Assembly: GCF_008831285.2 (NCBI RefSeq)
Contig: NC_045147.1
Location: 13,432,854-13,496,853, forward strand
Direction of reading: 5' to 3'
Source: Nymphaea colorata
Lineage: Eukaryota > Streptophyta > Magnoliopsida > Nymphaeales > Nymphaeaceae
Length of the DNA: 64,000 nt
In this document: one piece after another, positions 23,681-35,689 of the stretch
How positions within the stretch are numbered: position 1 is the stretch's first letter
Layout of the letters: each line of letters opens with the position of its first letter
Translations under genes and position numbers: made by a program
Notes under the pieces: generated by a model
What the model saw: only the letters and a program-made list of their open reading frames with translations
Databases searched by the model: none
What the model was told of the DNA's origin: nothing

Positions 23681-23760
23681 TTAGAAGAAGAAGAAGAAGA
23701 AGAAGAAGCCGCAGCAGCAGAAGAGGAAGAGGAATAAGTGAAATAAGAAGAGGAAGAAGT
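23681..23760. repeat. GAA/CAG-rich trinucleotide tract in the RING gene leader
   Basis: Imperfect (GAA)n followed by GCAGCAGCAG and further GAA/GGAA units, lying 25-100 bp upstream of the RING start codon and probably transcribed as 5' UTR. Confidence 0.85.
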
Positions 23761-23860
23761 GTGACGCTGCCGCCGATAGCAGGGGAAAAGAGAGATTTCC
23801 ATTGCCCTTATAAATCGTGTTGCATGGGGTCCATTTATTGGCAGTTTGCTTTGATGCGGA

Positions 23861-23870
23861 AATTTATAAA
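23861..23870 (-). promoter_or_regulatory. Candidate TATA box of the RING-H2 gene
   Basis: The reverse strand reads TTATAAATTT about 205 bp upstream of the start codon. A second TATA-like TTATAAGG near 23806-23815 is an alternative. Motif evidence only. Confidence 0.3.
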
Positions 23871-23883
23871 GCGTAGAAAACAA

Positions 23884-26800
23884 AAATACAACCTAAACTT
23901 GAAGCAGACTGCAGTTGATGGGGCCGCATGAAGAAAAAAACAATATTAAAAAAATGAATTAGATGAAATAATTTATCTAAAAGAGACAAAAGAAACAAAT
24001 GTATTGGCCCGGAAAGGAGAAAAGAAAGTAGATTACGACACTCTCAGGGAAACATAAAAATCTTTTAAATAATATCATTGAAATTTTAGAGATGTAAGCA
24101 GCAAGCGTGAAATCATGACGCGCTGGAAACGTCACACATTATATCATTAACGTTAAATAGTTTGAAAAGTGTTATAAACAGTCTCGCTTTTATAAATTGG
24201 AAATTAAGCGTCGGATACATGTTCAGTGACTCAACCGACTCAGCTGAATCAACGGAAAATGTCGTTATATTTATTTTCTAAACAAATAAATGATATAAAT
24301 AGATAAAAACAATTAACGCATAAGAAAAGTTTTTGAAACATTTGAAAATGAAAAAAAAAAGAAACAGAGGGTATGATACATACGAGGCATCACTGTATCG
24401 GCCAATAAATCGAGTTGACTTGCTAGCCATTTAACAGGAATCATGACCAAAGCTGATTTCTACAGGTTATAAGCATTGTGGACGTTTCTTGTATCGAATG
24501 TCGTGAGTATTGAACAATATCTACCAATGCAAACTCACGTCTAAGTTGGAACCACAAGGAGAAGAACGACCTCCTTTGAATCACAGTGGATGGCAGAGAA
24601 TCTATATTTCGTTTAGCCTCTGTATCTTAAATTTATATCCATGCTGAAACCCATGCATATATGATTGTCTAGTTAATGGACTCTATTCTATGAAGCGATT
24701 GCTGTCCATTTCATGTGAATCCAACCATATATTTATATACATGTCATGTTTGTTCAACAAAATTTGTGTGTAAAGTGTGTATGGCACCAGATACAAATTA
24801 TTTGAATGGCCTCAAAGGTGTTATTTGACAAACATATTTTTTTTGTCTCATGAATCTACTTCAAAAAAGATAGCAAATTCATGAAACATTTTAAAGAATG
24901 TTCCATGAATCTGCCCTAATTTTAGTGTTGAATCATGAAATGGAAACAATGAGTTACTGTTGTCAAACAACCCCAAACAAACCAAGATGGTTGAAAATCT
25001 GATTCAACAAAATTTTGTTGGATGCTAAGGAATGAGAGAGATTGACACACATCAGTCTCTTTAGCTCCGCCATTTTTGTCTGATCTTCCGACCCAGAGGA
25101 GTAACTGGTGACCGAACTGAACTTAAAGTGTTCGTCCATAGCCCATTGTCGACTGATCAGATCTGATCTAGCTAGCAATGACATGCAAAAATGTACAAAA
25201 TTAGCTGAGTCAAGACTCAAGAGGTGCATCTAGCAGGGGCAAACTAGAATTTTCTTTACGGGGCACTAAAATATATATTTAACAACCAAAGTCCAGCCAT
25301 ATTCATGAAACAGTGACCTGGGTCTTGTGGGACTGCCTCGTATAACTGGCGTAGGTCAACTTAAATACAGCTATAAATTTAAGGTTTTAGAGTGGCTTCA
25401 TGAGGCACACAGAGACCCCACCTGTCTCTGCCCCTGGCATACCGAAGCCACATCGCTGGCGGATTTCGTGGACCAATTAGCTGAGCTGCAGAGCAATCTA
25501 CACATGCATATGCGCCGTCGTGTCGCATCATAGCTTCAACCATAGATGGCACCATGCAACTGATCTGGACTTGGTGAAGGTGATGGCTTCTTGGTGGAAG
25601 ATCAATCACTCTTAGCTTCTCATTTCTCACTCACTTTTTGCTGATGCTTGGCACAACTGAAAACTACCAACTAGGCCAACCAAACGTTTTCCACTGGGAA
25701 TTTTCATTTCGCATCTTACTTTAATTGGCCATATCTTAAAAGAAAGGTCCCCTAATGATTCAAATAATGCCTGCTTGCTCTTAACATTGTCATATAATTC
25801 AAGTTGGAAGCTTGGTCAATTATACGTCAAAGAGGGCCCTCGTTAGTAGTTCTCATTAAAACTTAGGGCCATTGCAGAGGGACGCGATGTCCACTATAGA
25901 ATGACAACAACTCATATAATGAGAACAAAGCATAATGTAATGGATTTCACTCTCACAAAGTTGTACTCGGAATCATTATTAAATAGATCCCCACGTAAGC
26001 TGGCATCGGCTTTCATGTAACTTCGGGACTTTTCCTTCATCATATGAACGCATTTGGAGAAAAATGTGCCCTCAAGTTAGCCTGCACGAATTGACTTTGC
26101 TTGATCAGGAAGGGATTTCTCAATTTGATTTTTTGTTTTTTGGTCTTCTTTCTCCATTGATGCATTCTTGGTGACTAATGGAAATTTGTATATTAGTTTT
26201 CTACAACTTGTGGTTTTCTAGATTATCCTTATGAAATAAACCCTTCCTCATTCGAATTCTGGCACTCCATTTCCAATTTTCATTATTGAACTGATAACTA
26301 TGATCCTTCTAAATATTATTTATTTGTGAAAAAAAATTTTATTTTACAGGTTTAAAAAAAAGTTTCATTATTGAACTGATAATTATTTCAATTTTCTTTC
26401 GGGAGACAAAAGGCATAGACGGAAGCAAGGCCACACGCAGACACGAGATATTTGATACGAGAACTTCTCTCTAAACTAGGGTATGTGACATGAATCATGA
26501 AATGGATGAAACTCCCAAGCAAACACCACTAAGCGCCCGTTGGAATGGCAGGTAAGGTCATGCACGCTAGAAATTAAATTTGGTTTTCACATCTAGCAAG
26601 TTTTTTTTCTTCTAAGTTAATCATGAAGTTAAAATCAGGTCCTTAATATGGTTTTAGCATCATTCGACGCAAGTTTTTTGTCTGAATCTTCAACGTCAGA
26701 TGTACACTAGCCGAATCCAAATTAAATACTCATTTAATTGTAGCAGTTCCAGCCTGATAAGCCAAGATTTTGCTAACTTGAACTTGATAGTTCTTAGCGC

Positions 26801-28009
26801 TGAACCCAAATTGATCCGTTCGCATCCATTTGCGATTCGGGCATCTGATGCCGAATGATCCCAAGTTCTTATCCAGAAGTTGATAATTGTGGCTTGTAAC
26901 AGTCATCATGCATGATAAACTATAACATATAGCCATATTAGTATGTGCAAGAGTATGTTTTTTTTATTATGACTAGCTTAGACATCCAAATCGCGTCGGA
27001 TAAATTATTTTGTCATCAATGCTCAAAAATTGCTCAAACTATTTTCAATATTATTTGATGCAATGTCCCATGTCTTTGAAGTGGTTCTTGCAAGATGAAA
27101 CTTAAAAGAAACAAAAAAAGGGAAAAAAAATGTGGTTTATGTCTGGTAGGCAAATTATAGCAATATGGCAAAATAAACAAATACTACTTCGTGCGGCAGT
27201 TGGCAACGTGATCAGCTACCAAACAGACGAAAATTATTAAAATAAAATGAACAATAGGCGCAGAATTTATAACTAGACAAGCACCCATACAGTTGCATAC
27301 AGTTGCATAGTAAATTTAATCAAGCAGTGGATGCGTCACACACGAAACAGCTGGTTGATATGCAAAGGCTGACAAACTGGCCATTGGGTACTCCATACAC
27401 CTATTTGCATGCAGAATAAATTAGTTGGTTACCTTAATTTGAAACAGTACCAACGACTATGGATGGGTTTGATTGTCTACATATATGATAAAATATATGA
27501 ATTGAGTACATGTGAAGACTACTTTGTATGATTATAAATCATCTGATCAACTTTATAACTAATTCACGTACTACTTCATATATATAACATGAGACAACTT
27601 TCTTGCCAATAAATATGATATAGCTAGCTAATGTAGACTTGAAATAATCGGGGCAACTAGTTTAGTCGGCATCAGAATTAGCAAAAGAGATGGAAATCCT
27701 ATGGAAGGGCAGAGGAGAGGCCTACAACGAAGGGTGTGCCAGATTTGACATTGAACCATTGATCAATATTGGAGATGCATGAACTGGCATAATTTACTAA
27801 CTAAATAACCCAAATTTAGTCCGGATAAACAGAAGTACTAAATTCCTCAAGAATGCTACAATATTCAAGAGGGAGGTTATCATCAGCAGAGTTTGGAGTT
27901 CATCGAGGAGATGGCCATCAACTATTTAATGGGCACTCATGTTATCCTTGTGAAGGAGATCCAAGCCCATACTCCATCACATGTATGTTGCACGATAATA
28001 TGATACATC
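23884..28009. other. Gene-poor AT-rich region
   Basis: No gene is recognised over about 4 kb. The only structured item noticed is a 158-bp TIR element at 24817-24974. A GC-richer patch at 25379-25630, open on both strands, has no family resemblance. Confidence 0.5.
24817..24974. mobile_element. 158-bp TIR element (MITE-like)
   Basis: Starts GGTGTTATTTGACAAACA and ends with the near-inverse TGTTGTCAAACAACCCC, giving imperfect terminal inverted repeats of about 17 bp. The interior has repeated ATTCATGAAACA and CCATGAATCTGCC phrases. Similar phrases appear near 12650 and 47600, so this is probably an interspersed family. The target-site duplication is unclear. Confidence 0.5.
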
Positions 28010-28305
28010 TGTGAAAAGAAGAGAAAGAAGAAGAAGAAGCAAAAGAGTTTTTAACGTGGTTCGGCCTTGACTTGGCTTACATCCACAATAAAGGTTTTTC
28101 TCTCTCAATCTCTCACTCAAGGTGAGAGGGAGAACTTTCTTTATTTAATAGATAGCTGTTACAAATCATATCCACATTTTTAGGTTCTTGACTGCAGTTT
28201 TGATCATCATCCACTATCTCAGGAAGTAGGTTACAATTTTGATCACCATTCGATATTTTAGGAAGGGGTCGATCTTTCTGATATGTTTTTATCTCTTTCT
28301 CAACA
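28010..28305 (-). repeat. 3' LTR of the old Ty1/copia element
   Basis: 296 bp, TG...CA ends, same orientation as 35329-35624. Contains GAA-rich and CT-rich patches. The internal-side border is marked by the polypurine tract. The pol reading frame ends immediately before or within this border. Confidence 0.88.
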
Positions 28306-28465
28306 TGCCCCCCACAAGCCAACACTAGTGCGAACAAGGTTGAGCTTGTTCTTGAGGTCACGAAACCTTGGTTAAGTTAATTTTCAGATTTAACGAACAC
28401 AATTTTAATCTCTCGTGCTGCCACTTTTTCTCTGACAAAGTAAATTTCGATATGTTTGGCACGGG
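28306..28465 (-). pseudogene. C-terminal end of copia RNase H, severed from pol
   Basis: The reverse strand encodes the end of the Ty1/copia RNase H, recognisable by AKHIEI followed by FVREKVAA, and then, past a stop and apparent deletion, FRDLKNKLNLV before the polypurine tract. It is cut off from the remaining RNase H at 31090 by the inserted solo LTR. Confidence 0.75.
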
Positions 28466-31089
28466 TGTTATTACCCCAAATTTTTCAAAAAAGACTATTA
28501 TTTTATTATTTGAATTTAAATTTTAGACCCAAAACAAATTTGCATCTATTCTATTAGATCCAAAATGAATTTCCAAACCGTTGTCCAAACCCAAACACAA
28601 AATTCAAATTCAAAACCTAACCTTAGATGCGAGATTCAAATCCAAAATCTAATTATCATATCCGAATTAGATGCAAAATCCAAGTTAGATCTAAATCGAG
28701 AATTCCAAACTCAAATTCCAAAGCCGAAATCAGAACAACAAAATTTGAATTTATGAGCACTGAGTGCGTGCACGGGTCTTCCCTTTGTTTTATGTTTTGT
28801 TCTTGTGCCAAGAGGCGTTTTGAGCCTAAATCGCTCGTTAGAATGTGTTGACGACCAAGGAACCCAATCTAAATTTAAAACAAACCCAAAGTCACTCAAA
28901 ACAGAGTCGGCCCACTCATTTGTAACAACAAACATTTTTTTATTCACATTTTAAATAAAAAATAGTTTTATACTAAACAGCCTTTTTATTTTCAAATTTT
29001 GAATTTTGACTTCAAAACTCCGTATAAATACCCCCACAATCTTTTCTCTTGGGCATCAGCCAACCATGGAGGAACCTCTCATGTTTCCTCACTTGAATTT
29101 TTTTATTTTCCCTTAGCTATCTCTTTCCATTTTTTTCTTCTTCTCCAACCTTAGGAGAAATCTTCACCAGGCCCAAACTCTTCAAGAGAGCACAATAGGA
29201 TCTCTTAGAGGGACATTTTCATCATCTTGGAGCATCATCTGAAGTGATCCTAAGATCATTCAAAGGAAGATGTTCATGTATATTCGAGGTATGTAATCTT
29301 TTCTTTTTATTCTCATTTTCTCTTGCCACCTCCCCATGGCCGTGCAAGAAAGCTCAAATGATTTCCTATCCGAAATCGAGAGCTATGTCTTAAGTACACC
29401 AGGAGTATCTGCAAGGTGAAATAAATTCTCTTTTTCATTTATTCCCAAAAACATGCTTGTTACATTGTTTTACTCATCATTTATGTGTGAGATGATGTTT
29501 ATGCATGATGTATTCACTTTCTTCAATTAATATGCAAATGCACGGCAAGAATGAGCGTGGGTTGGAATTTCTTCATCTTATGTTGATTTTTAAGGTTGGG
29601 ACTTGTCTAACCTGAAAAAGCCCTTCACACATTTGTACATGTTAATATGCATTCTCAAGTCATTCTCACATTTAGTTTGTTTCTTTTTTCATTTCATGAA
29701 TGTTTGATTTTCTTTCATACCCAACAGTAGGAGAACTAAATTTTCTTGTGATAAACATGATTTTATATTCATACATCAAAATATTTGTAATCTTATTTTT
29801 CAAAAGATTTTCAAAAGCAAATACTTTATTTAATGCAGCTTTGCAGATTTAGTTTAGTTTCTTGCATGAGCCCAAGTTCTTCTCCGGCCTACATAAAAAT
29901 TGAAGTCGAATATTTCCAAGTTATTTGTTGATTTCAATTCTCATGAAGACGTATGCATATTTACATGTTATATATGTATACGTGCACTTGACTATCTCTC
30001 TTTGTCTTTGTCTTTTTATGATTTAATATATTCTTTTACAAACTTTCATATACGTATATGTAAATATATATACGTGTATTCCATTTTAAAATCTATCTCT
30101 CTCCTTTTAAAATCCTATTCTCTTCTCTATTTGATTTAAATCTCCTTTTCACAACTTTCATATACATATCTATACGTATATATATACACATATATATATA
30201 TATATAAAAATATATATATGAATACGTATCTCTCTCTCTTTTAAATCTTTAATTTTATGATTTCCAAGATCTCTTTCTCTCTTTCTCTTTCTATATCTCT
30301 CTTGTGATTAAATCTTTCAACTTTTCTATTCTCTTGAATATTTTTCTCTCAATATCTTTTTATTTTCCGACTTCACTAAGACCAAAACTCAAGTAATGAC
30401 CTAATATTGGATTCATGCTTCATGGTCTACAATCCTATTCCATTTTCAAAAACTTTTCTTTCTTCATAAAAATATTTATGACAATTATAAAAATAAAAAT
30501 CTTAGATGTATGTGGTAGTAGGAATGCTTTTAGATGAATGTCATGGTAGGAATGAATGATTTCATTTTAATCATGTATGATCAATGCATTCATATATTCA
30601 CTTAACATCACAAATAATCACAATCACATCTCTAAAAGAACTTAACAAGATAAGATAAAACTCTAACTATGTAGTAATTAAAGTAAAGCAAAACATCAAA
30701 CCTACTTAAAGTCTTGAGATGACACCAAAATGATTCCAAAGTTGATCTTCAATGTTTCTAAATGATATTTGTAAAGATTTCTCAATTCAAGATTTTTTCA
30801 AATCAAAATGTTTTACACTCTCAAGTGATTCTTCAAAAACTTTTTCAAAAGTTTGAAATATCAAATCTTTAACATTTTCTCAAACACAACACCACATTTA
30901 TAAGAAAATATGTTCAAGCCAAAACGCATCAAGGATAAGCATAACCCTTGGATTAATTACCCCCAGTAAAGGCACGGGAACAGTCGATCCTCGTACCGAT
31001 GGGCCAATCCCTTTCTCTCTCATTTTCAAAATAAAATCTCATTTTTCTCAAGTACTCAAAAAACCAAATTTTGTTTGGGAATGTGAACA
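28466..31089 (+). mobile_element. Solo LTR, 2,624 bp, nested in the copia element
   Basis: Begins TGTTATTACCCC and ends GTGAACA (short inverted TGTT...AACA termini). It is flanked by perfect 5-bp target-site duplications ACGGG at 28461-28465 and 31090-31094. It has no coding capacity, PBS or second terminal repeat, so it is a solo LTR left by recombination between the LTRs of a large, probably Gypsy-type, element. A TATA box (TATAAATA, 29023-29030) gives + orientation. Collapsing one ACGGG puts the copia RNase H on either side back in phase, confirming the boundaries. Confidence 0.85.
29023..29030 (+). promoter_or_regulatory. TATA box inside the solo LTR
   Basis: TATAAATA followed by CCCCCACAATC, the usual setting of an LTR promoter at the U3/R border, about 557 bp into the LTR. 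Confidence 0.5.
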
Positions 31090-32372
31090 ACGGGCATGAA
31101 ACACATGATTAACTGCAAGATATGTTGCTCCTAAATGATCACACCTTAGTGTTGACACCTCTTGTATAGGAACTTGAAGATCTTTAAGAAGATGTTGCAA
31201 CCATATTAATTCAGCCGCAACTCCATTCATTGCTTTATGTTCTATTTCAGTACTTGAGCAAGCAACAATATGCTGCTTGTTAGATCCCCATGATATAATG
31301 TTTCCTCCAAGCATGGTAATGAATCAACTTGTTGACCTCTTATCATTAGTGCATCTAGCCCAATCTGTATCAGAGTAGACTTCAAGTTTCGAATCAGTTA
31401 CTCTTTTTATATGTAATCCAAAAGGTTGAGTTCCTTGAAGATAGCAAAGCATTCGCTTTACATGAATCCAGTGTATATTTGTAGGTTCATGAAGGAATTG
31501 ACAAGTTTTGTTGACAACAAAAGCAATATCTGGGCAAGTGAGAGCCACACACTGCAAAGCACCTACAATACTTTTGTATAAAGTTCTATCTTTGAGTGTA
31601 TCTCCTTCAAATTTGAATAGATGTACATTGAGTGCTGCCGGTGTGATTACCACCTTGGCTTCTTCCATTTGAGCTCTTTTTAGGAGATATTTGATATATT
31701 TGTATTGTGATAAAATGAGCCCATTAGGTTCGTGATTGACCTCTAGTCCAAGAAAGTAATGAATTTCTCCAAAATCTTTGATGGAAAACTTATTGTTGAT
31801 GCCATAGATGAATTTTTGCAGTTCCTGTGAAGAGTTTCCTGTTACAATAATATCATCTACATAGTTAAGAATGTAAACAATGTATGACGTAGATGAATAT
31901 GTGAACAGGGATGAGTTAGATTTGAACTCTTTAAATCCCTTGGATATAAGATATGTACTCAAGTTTTCAAATTATGCTCGAGGAGCTTGTTTGAGGCTAT
32001 ATAGAGATTTCTTCAACCTACACACATGTTGTCTAGAGGCTGACTCATATAACCTTCTTCCTTTAGAGTTCCATGAAGCAAAACATTGTTAACATCCAGT
32101 TGATAGATTTTCCATCTACGGCTAGTGGCAATAGAGAGAACAAGACACATAGTAGTAGGTTTCACCACTGGTCTGAAAGTATTGATGTAATCTATCCCTC
32201 CATGTTGACTATATCCTTTGGCTCTGAGACGTGCTTTGAACCGAGCTACAGACCCATCAGCATGTCGCTTAACTTTGTAGATCCATCGACAACCCACTAC
32301 ATAGTATTGAAACATACAAGGAACCAAGTCCCAAGTTTTATTTCTGTGAAGTGCTTCAATCTCACTGTTCAT
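31048..32372 (-). pseudogene. Copia RT and RNase H remnant
   Basis: Three reverse-strand open blocks. 32372-32013 carries the RT start (KTWDLVP, RWIYKVKRHADG, FKARL.AKGYSQ). 31962-31324 carries the RT active-site motif YVDDIIV, FGEIHYFLGLEV and the start of RNase H (YSDTDWARC). 31314-31048 continues RNase H to the insertion point. Blocks are separated by stops and frame changes, and several conserved residues are altered, so no active enzyme is expected. Confidence 0.85.
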
Positions 32373-34830
32373 AAGTGCTTTGCATCAGGGCTTCTTGTAG
32401 GTCGAGAGGTTTAGTTTCAGTGTCAATAGCTTTAGTCTCATTAAGATATGTGAATATTCTGGTCTATGGGTTCCATCTTGGGAGCAGGTAATCATAGGGT
32501 GGTTTCTCACGCGACTGAGGATTTCAAGATGTAGGGAAGTTTGGTAGGATTCTTCCTGGGTGATGGGTGCAGGAATTACCGCATTGGTTTGGTGGGAAAT
32601 GTGACTGTTTGTAGGGACAATTGACGGCTCATTAAGCTTAGTTGCACTATGATTGGGTAATGGGATAATTTGGGAACCGGTGGTGGGTTGGGAGTAATCT
32701 TTTGCTAACTAACTCTTCAGCAGTAGTGGGTGGTCGTGTTCCAGAGTATAAAAAGGTGTTTTCATCAAATATAGCATGTCTTGAAATAGTGACATGTTTG
32801 TTCAAGGGATTGTAACACATGTAGCATTTAAAACATTTTGAGAATCCAAGAAAAACACATGCATGAAACTTTGGAGCAAGTTTCGATTTATTTTGAGGAC
32901 TTACTAATGGATAATCAGTGTATCTAAAAACATTAAGATTTTTCAATTGTGGCTTAGTACCAAGAAGTTTATCGTATGTAGTTGATTCTTATGCACTTAT
33001 CGATAACCTGTTAATAATATAAACTATCATTCTAAAAGCATCAGTCCAAAAATAAACTGGCATACAAACATTAATAAGCATAGTAAGTAGCATTTCAATA
33101 ATGAGGCGATGTTTTCGTTCTGCTACACCATTTTGCTATGGTGTATAAAGACATGAGAGTCTTCTTTAAATGCCATGAGAAGCAAGATACATAGAAAATT
33201 CTGCACTCATAAACTCACCTCCACAATCACTATGAAAACTTTAATCTTATGCTCAAGTTGTTTTTTATGATCTTATGAAAGTTCTGAAAGCAAGAGAATG
33301 TTTCAGACTTCTTTGTTAGCATAAAAATATATGTGAACCTTGAAAAATCATCTACTATTATGAAGTAGTATTTGTATCATTTTCTAGATATACATGGTGA
33401 AGGTCCCCATAAATCTGCATATAATAATTTTAAAGGAGATGACATTTTTAACTCAATTGAATCAAAAGGCGACCAATGCATCTTAGCTAAAGCACAAACG
33501 GAACAAAAATGCACTTTAGGTATTGAGTCAGTAGCAATATACTAAGATGAGGTCATGCGATTCAATAAAGAGTCATTTACATGTTTCAAACATTCATGCC
33601 AAAGCTTAAAAGTATCTCTAGGAACTTGAACAACATTATTGAAACAAGAAATATAAGAGTTGCATGTCTACAATTATTTCCAGTAGTCCGTTTTCTTTCA
33701 ACAGTGCTAGTGTTTGTCCATGCGTAAAATCCATCCTTAAGCCGTCCCTGCTGCACTATTTCCCCGTCTGCATTTTCTTGACAAAAAAATCAAGAGGTGT
33801 AAATTTTATTTTGTAGTCATTAGTGAACTTAGCAACAGAAAGTAGATTCTTATGAATCATAGGAACATGAAGAACATTCTTTAACCGAAAATTTGCATGC
33901 TTGGATGGTAAGGACATGTTACTGATGCTTCTGATGGATACTTTTTCTCTGTTGCCAACAATAGCAGAATTCTTTCTATGATAAGAGGATTTACTTTTCA
34001 TAGATTGATCACAATTTGTCATATGATGTGACGCACATTTATCTGGATACCATTCTTGGTTGTTATCCATCACATTAGAAAATGAAGTCAACGATGAAAC
34101 AACACTATTAGTTGTTTATGTATTGAAAGCCATGACCATAAAAGTTTTTGGAATATCATATCACTGTTAAGCATTGTGACCCTTGCGACCACATTATTGG
34201 CAAGTAACTATTGCATGCATTTTATACTTAGAAATATTACCACGGCCTCCATTATACGTGCGGCCTCTAATATTCCCACGTCCTCTATTGTACGAGCCAA
34301 AGTTGCTGCGACCACAACCGTTGTATGAATTATAGTGGCTGCGACCACCACCGTTCCGATCTCTTCTTCCTCTTGCATATGAATTCCCATGACTGCTAGT
34401 ATGATATGCAACCATGGCAACCGTTTTTGTTTCTTGAGAAATATCAAGAAGCAGTGAAAGAATTTGCCGATGATTTTCTTTAGAATTGAGCCTATCAAAA
34501 ATTTTAGGGAAACTTGGTAGAGTCTTGAATGTAATTAGTTACGATAGTGATGAAGGTCTCATATTCATTGGACAGTCCATGGATGATATATAAAACCAAA
34601 TCACTGTTAAAGACCTTATGATTAATAGCAGCTAAAGAGTCATATAAGAATTTGACATTATTCAAATAATCAGCCATCATCATATCTCCTTTCTTTTCGT
34701 TCTGTAAATCCCTTTTTAACTGAATGATTCGCAAGTTAGATTGAGAAGCATATTGTTGTTCTAGAGCACACAAAGCCTCACGTGCAGTGGAATATGAAAT
34801 TAATTGTGGCAAAAGATGTTTGGATGTCAT
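32373..34830 (-). pseudogene. Copia gag, protease and integrase remnant
   Basis: 34830-34504 encodes a gag (UBN2-type) segment with RIIQLKRDLQN and GLSNEYE. 34498-34194 holds an Arg/Gly-rich region where the nucleocapsid would be. 34091-33756 encodes the protease region, with the catalytic D-S-G replaced by D-K-C in WYPDKCASHHMTN. Integrase is spread over about 33700-32950 with many stops, and 32946-32647 covers its end (FHACVFLGFSKCFKCYMCYNP). Heavily decayed. Confidence 0.75.
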
Positions 34831-35317
34831 AACCTTAATCCAGCTTAAAGCTAATTGATCTGCCCGCTCCTATACTAAGAATGCACATAGGAGTTCTGGA
34901 GATTCCTAGACATCCAAGATTCTAGTGCTCGACAGCCAGAACCACCGGAGAAGTCAACGCCGATGGATACGATTGCCATGTTCTGTGGATGACTCCTCTG
35001 TTCTTCAGTGGTAGTCGAAACAGAGGCAGAAATTTAGGCGTTCATAAGACATAAATTAAGTGTTCATTACACCACCAACAACATTAATTAATTTGCTTAG
35101 GAAAGACTCTTTGATCAAAGAGAGGTTTCTGAAATGAATGCCACTCGGCGGCAGTTCACACTTCACTGGAAAATAGGCAGAACTCTCCTTTCGGAGGTAG
35201 TCACACAAATAAAAGATAGCAGATAAAATAGTTAAAGTTAGTGATCGTCTGGCGGCAGCCACAAGACATGCGGTAGATTCCTCTATTCTTCCTCTGTTCC
35301 TCACGCTGCTTTTGTGT

Positions 35318-35328
35318 CTCTGATACCA
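35318..35328 (-). other. Primer-binding site of the old copia element
   Basis: The reverse strand reads TGGTATCAGAG directly after the LTR end CACA. This is the initiator Met-tRNA complement used by most plant Ty1/copia elements. Confidence 0.85.
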
Positions 35329-35624
35329 TGTGAAAAGTAGAGAATGAAGAAGAGGAAGCAATAGAATTTTTAACGTGGTTTGGCCTTGACTTGACTTACA
35401 TCCACTATAAAGGTTTTTCTCTCTCGGTCTCTCACACACGGTGAGAGAGAGAGCTTCTTTTATTTAATAGACAGTTGTTACAAATCAGATCCACATTTTT
35501 AGGATCTTGATTGTAGTTTTGATCATCATCCACTATCTTCGGAAGGAGGTTACAATTTTGATCATCATCCGATATTTTAGGAAGGGGGCGATCTTTCTGA
35601 TTTGTTTTTATCTCTTTCTCAACA
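35329..35624 (-). repeat. 5' LTR of the old Ty1/copia element
   Basis: 296 bp, aligned end to end with 28010-28305 without gaps and with 29 mismatches by eye. TG/CA termini, PBS on its low-coordinate side. Confidence 0.88.
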
Positions 35625-35685
35625 TACACCCACGAGCCAACACTTGTGCAAACAAGGTTGAGTTTGTTCTTGAGGTCACGAAACC
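35625..35685 (-). pseudogene. Duplicated pol 3'-end fragment outside the 5' LTR
   Basis: 61 bp immediately outside the 5' LTR match the pol C-terminal and polypurine-tract region that normally lies only inside the 3' LTR border (28306-28367). It again encodes FRDLKNKLNLV on the reverse strand. CATC follows at 35686-35689 and CATC also precedes the opposite end of the element at 28006-28009. Confidence 0.75.
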
Positions 35686-35689
35686 CATC

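Larger units (their letters stand above)
28010..35685 (-). mobile_element. Decayed Ty1/copia retrotransposon interrupted by a solo LTR
   Basis: Reverse-strand element. Its 5' LTR is at the high-coordinate end (35329-35624) and its 3' LTR at 28010-28305. The primer-binding site (TGGTATCAGAG, initiator Met-tRNA type) touches the 5' LTR at 35318-35328. A G-rich polypurine tract (TGTGGGGGGCA on the reverse strand) touches the 3' LTR at 28306-28316. Gag, protease, integrase, RT and RNase H remnants follow in the Ty1/copia order between them, with many stops and frame changes. The two LTRs differ at 29 of 296 positions by eye, so the copy is old. A 2,624-bp solo LTR sits inside the RNase H region. 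The 5' side carries an extra 61 bp of pol 3' end outside the LTR (35625-35685). Confidence 0.88.

Noticed and set aside
28466-31089. Full-length non-autonomous retrotransposon instead of a solo LTR
   Set aside because: I found no second terminal repeat, primer-binding site or polypurine tract inside the 2,624 bp.
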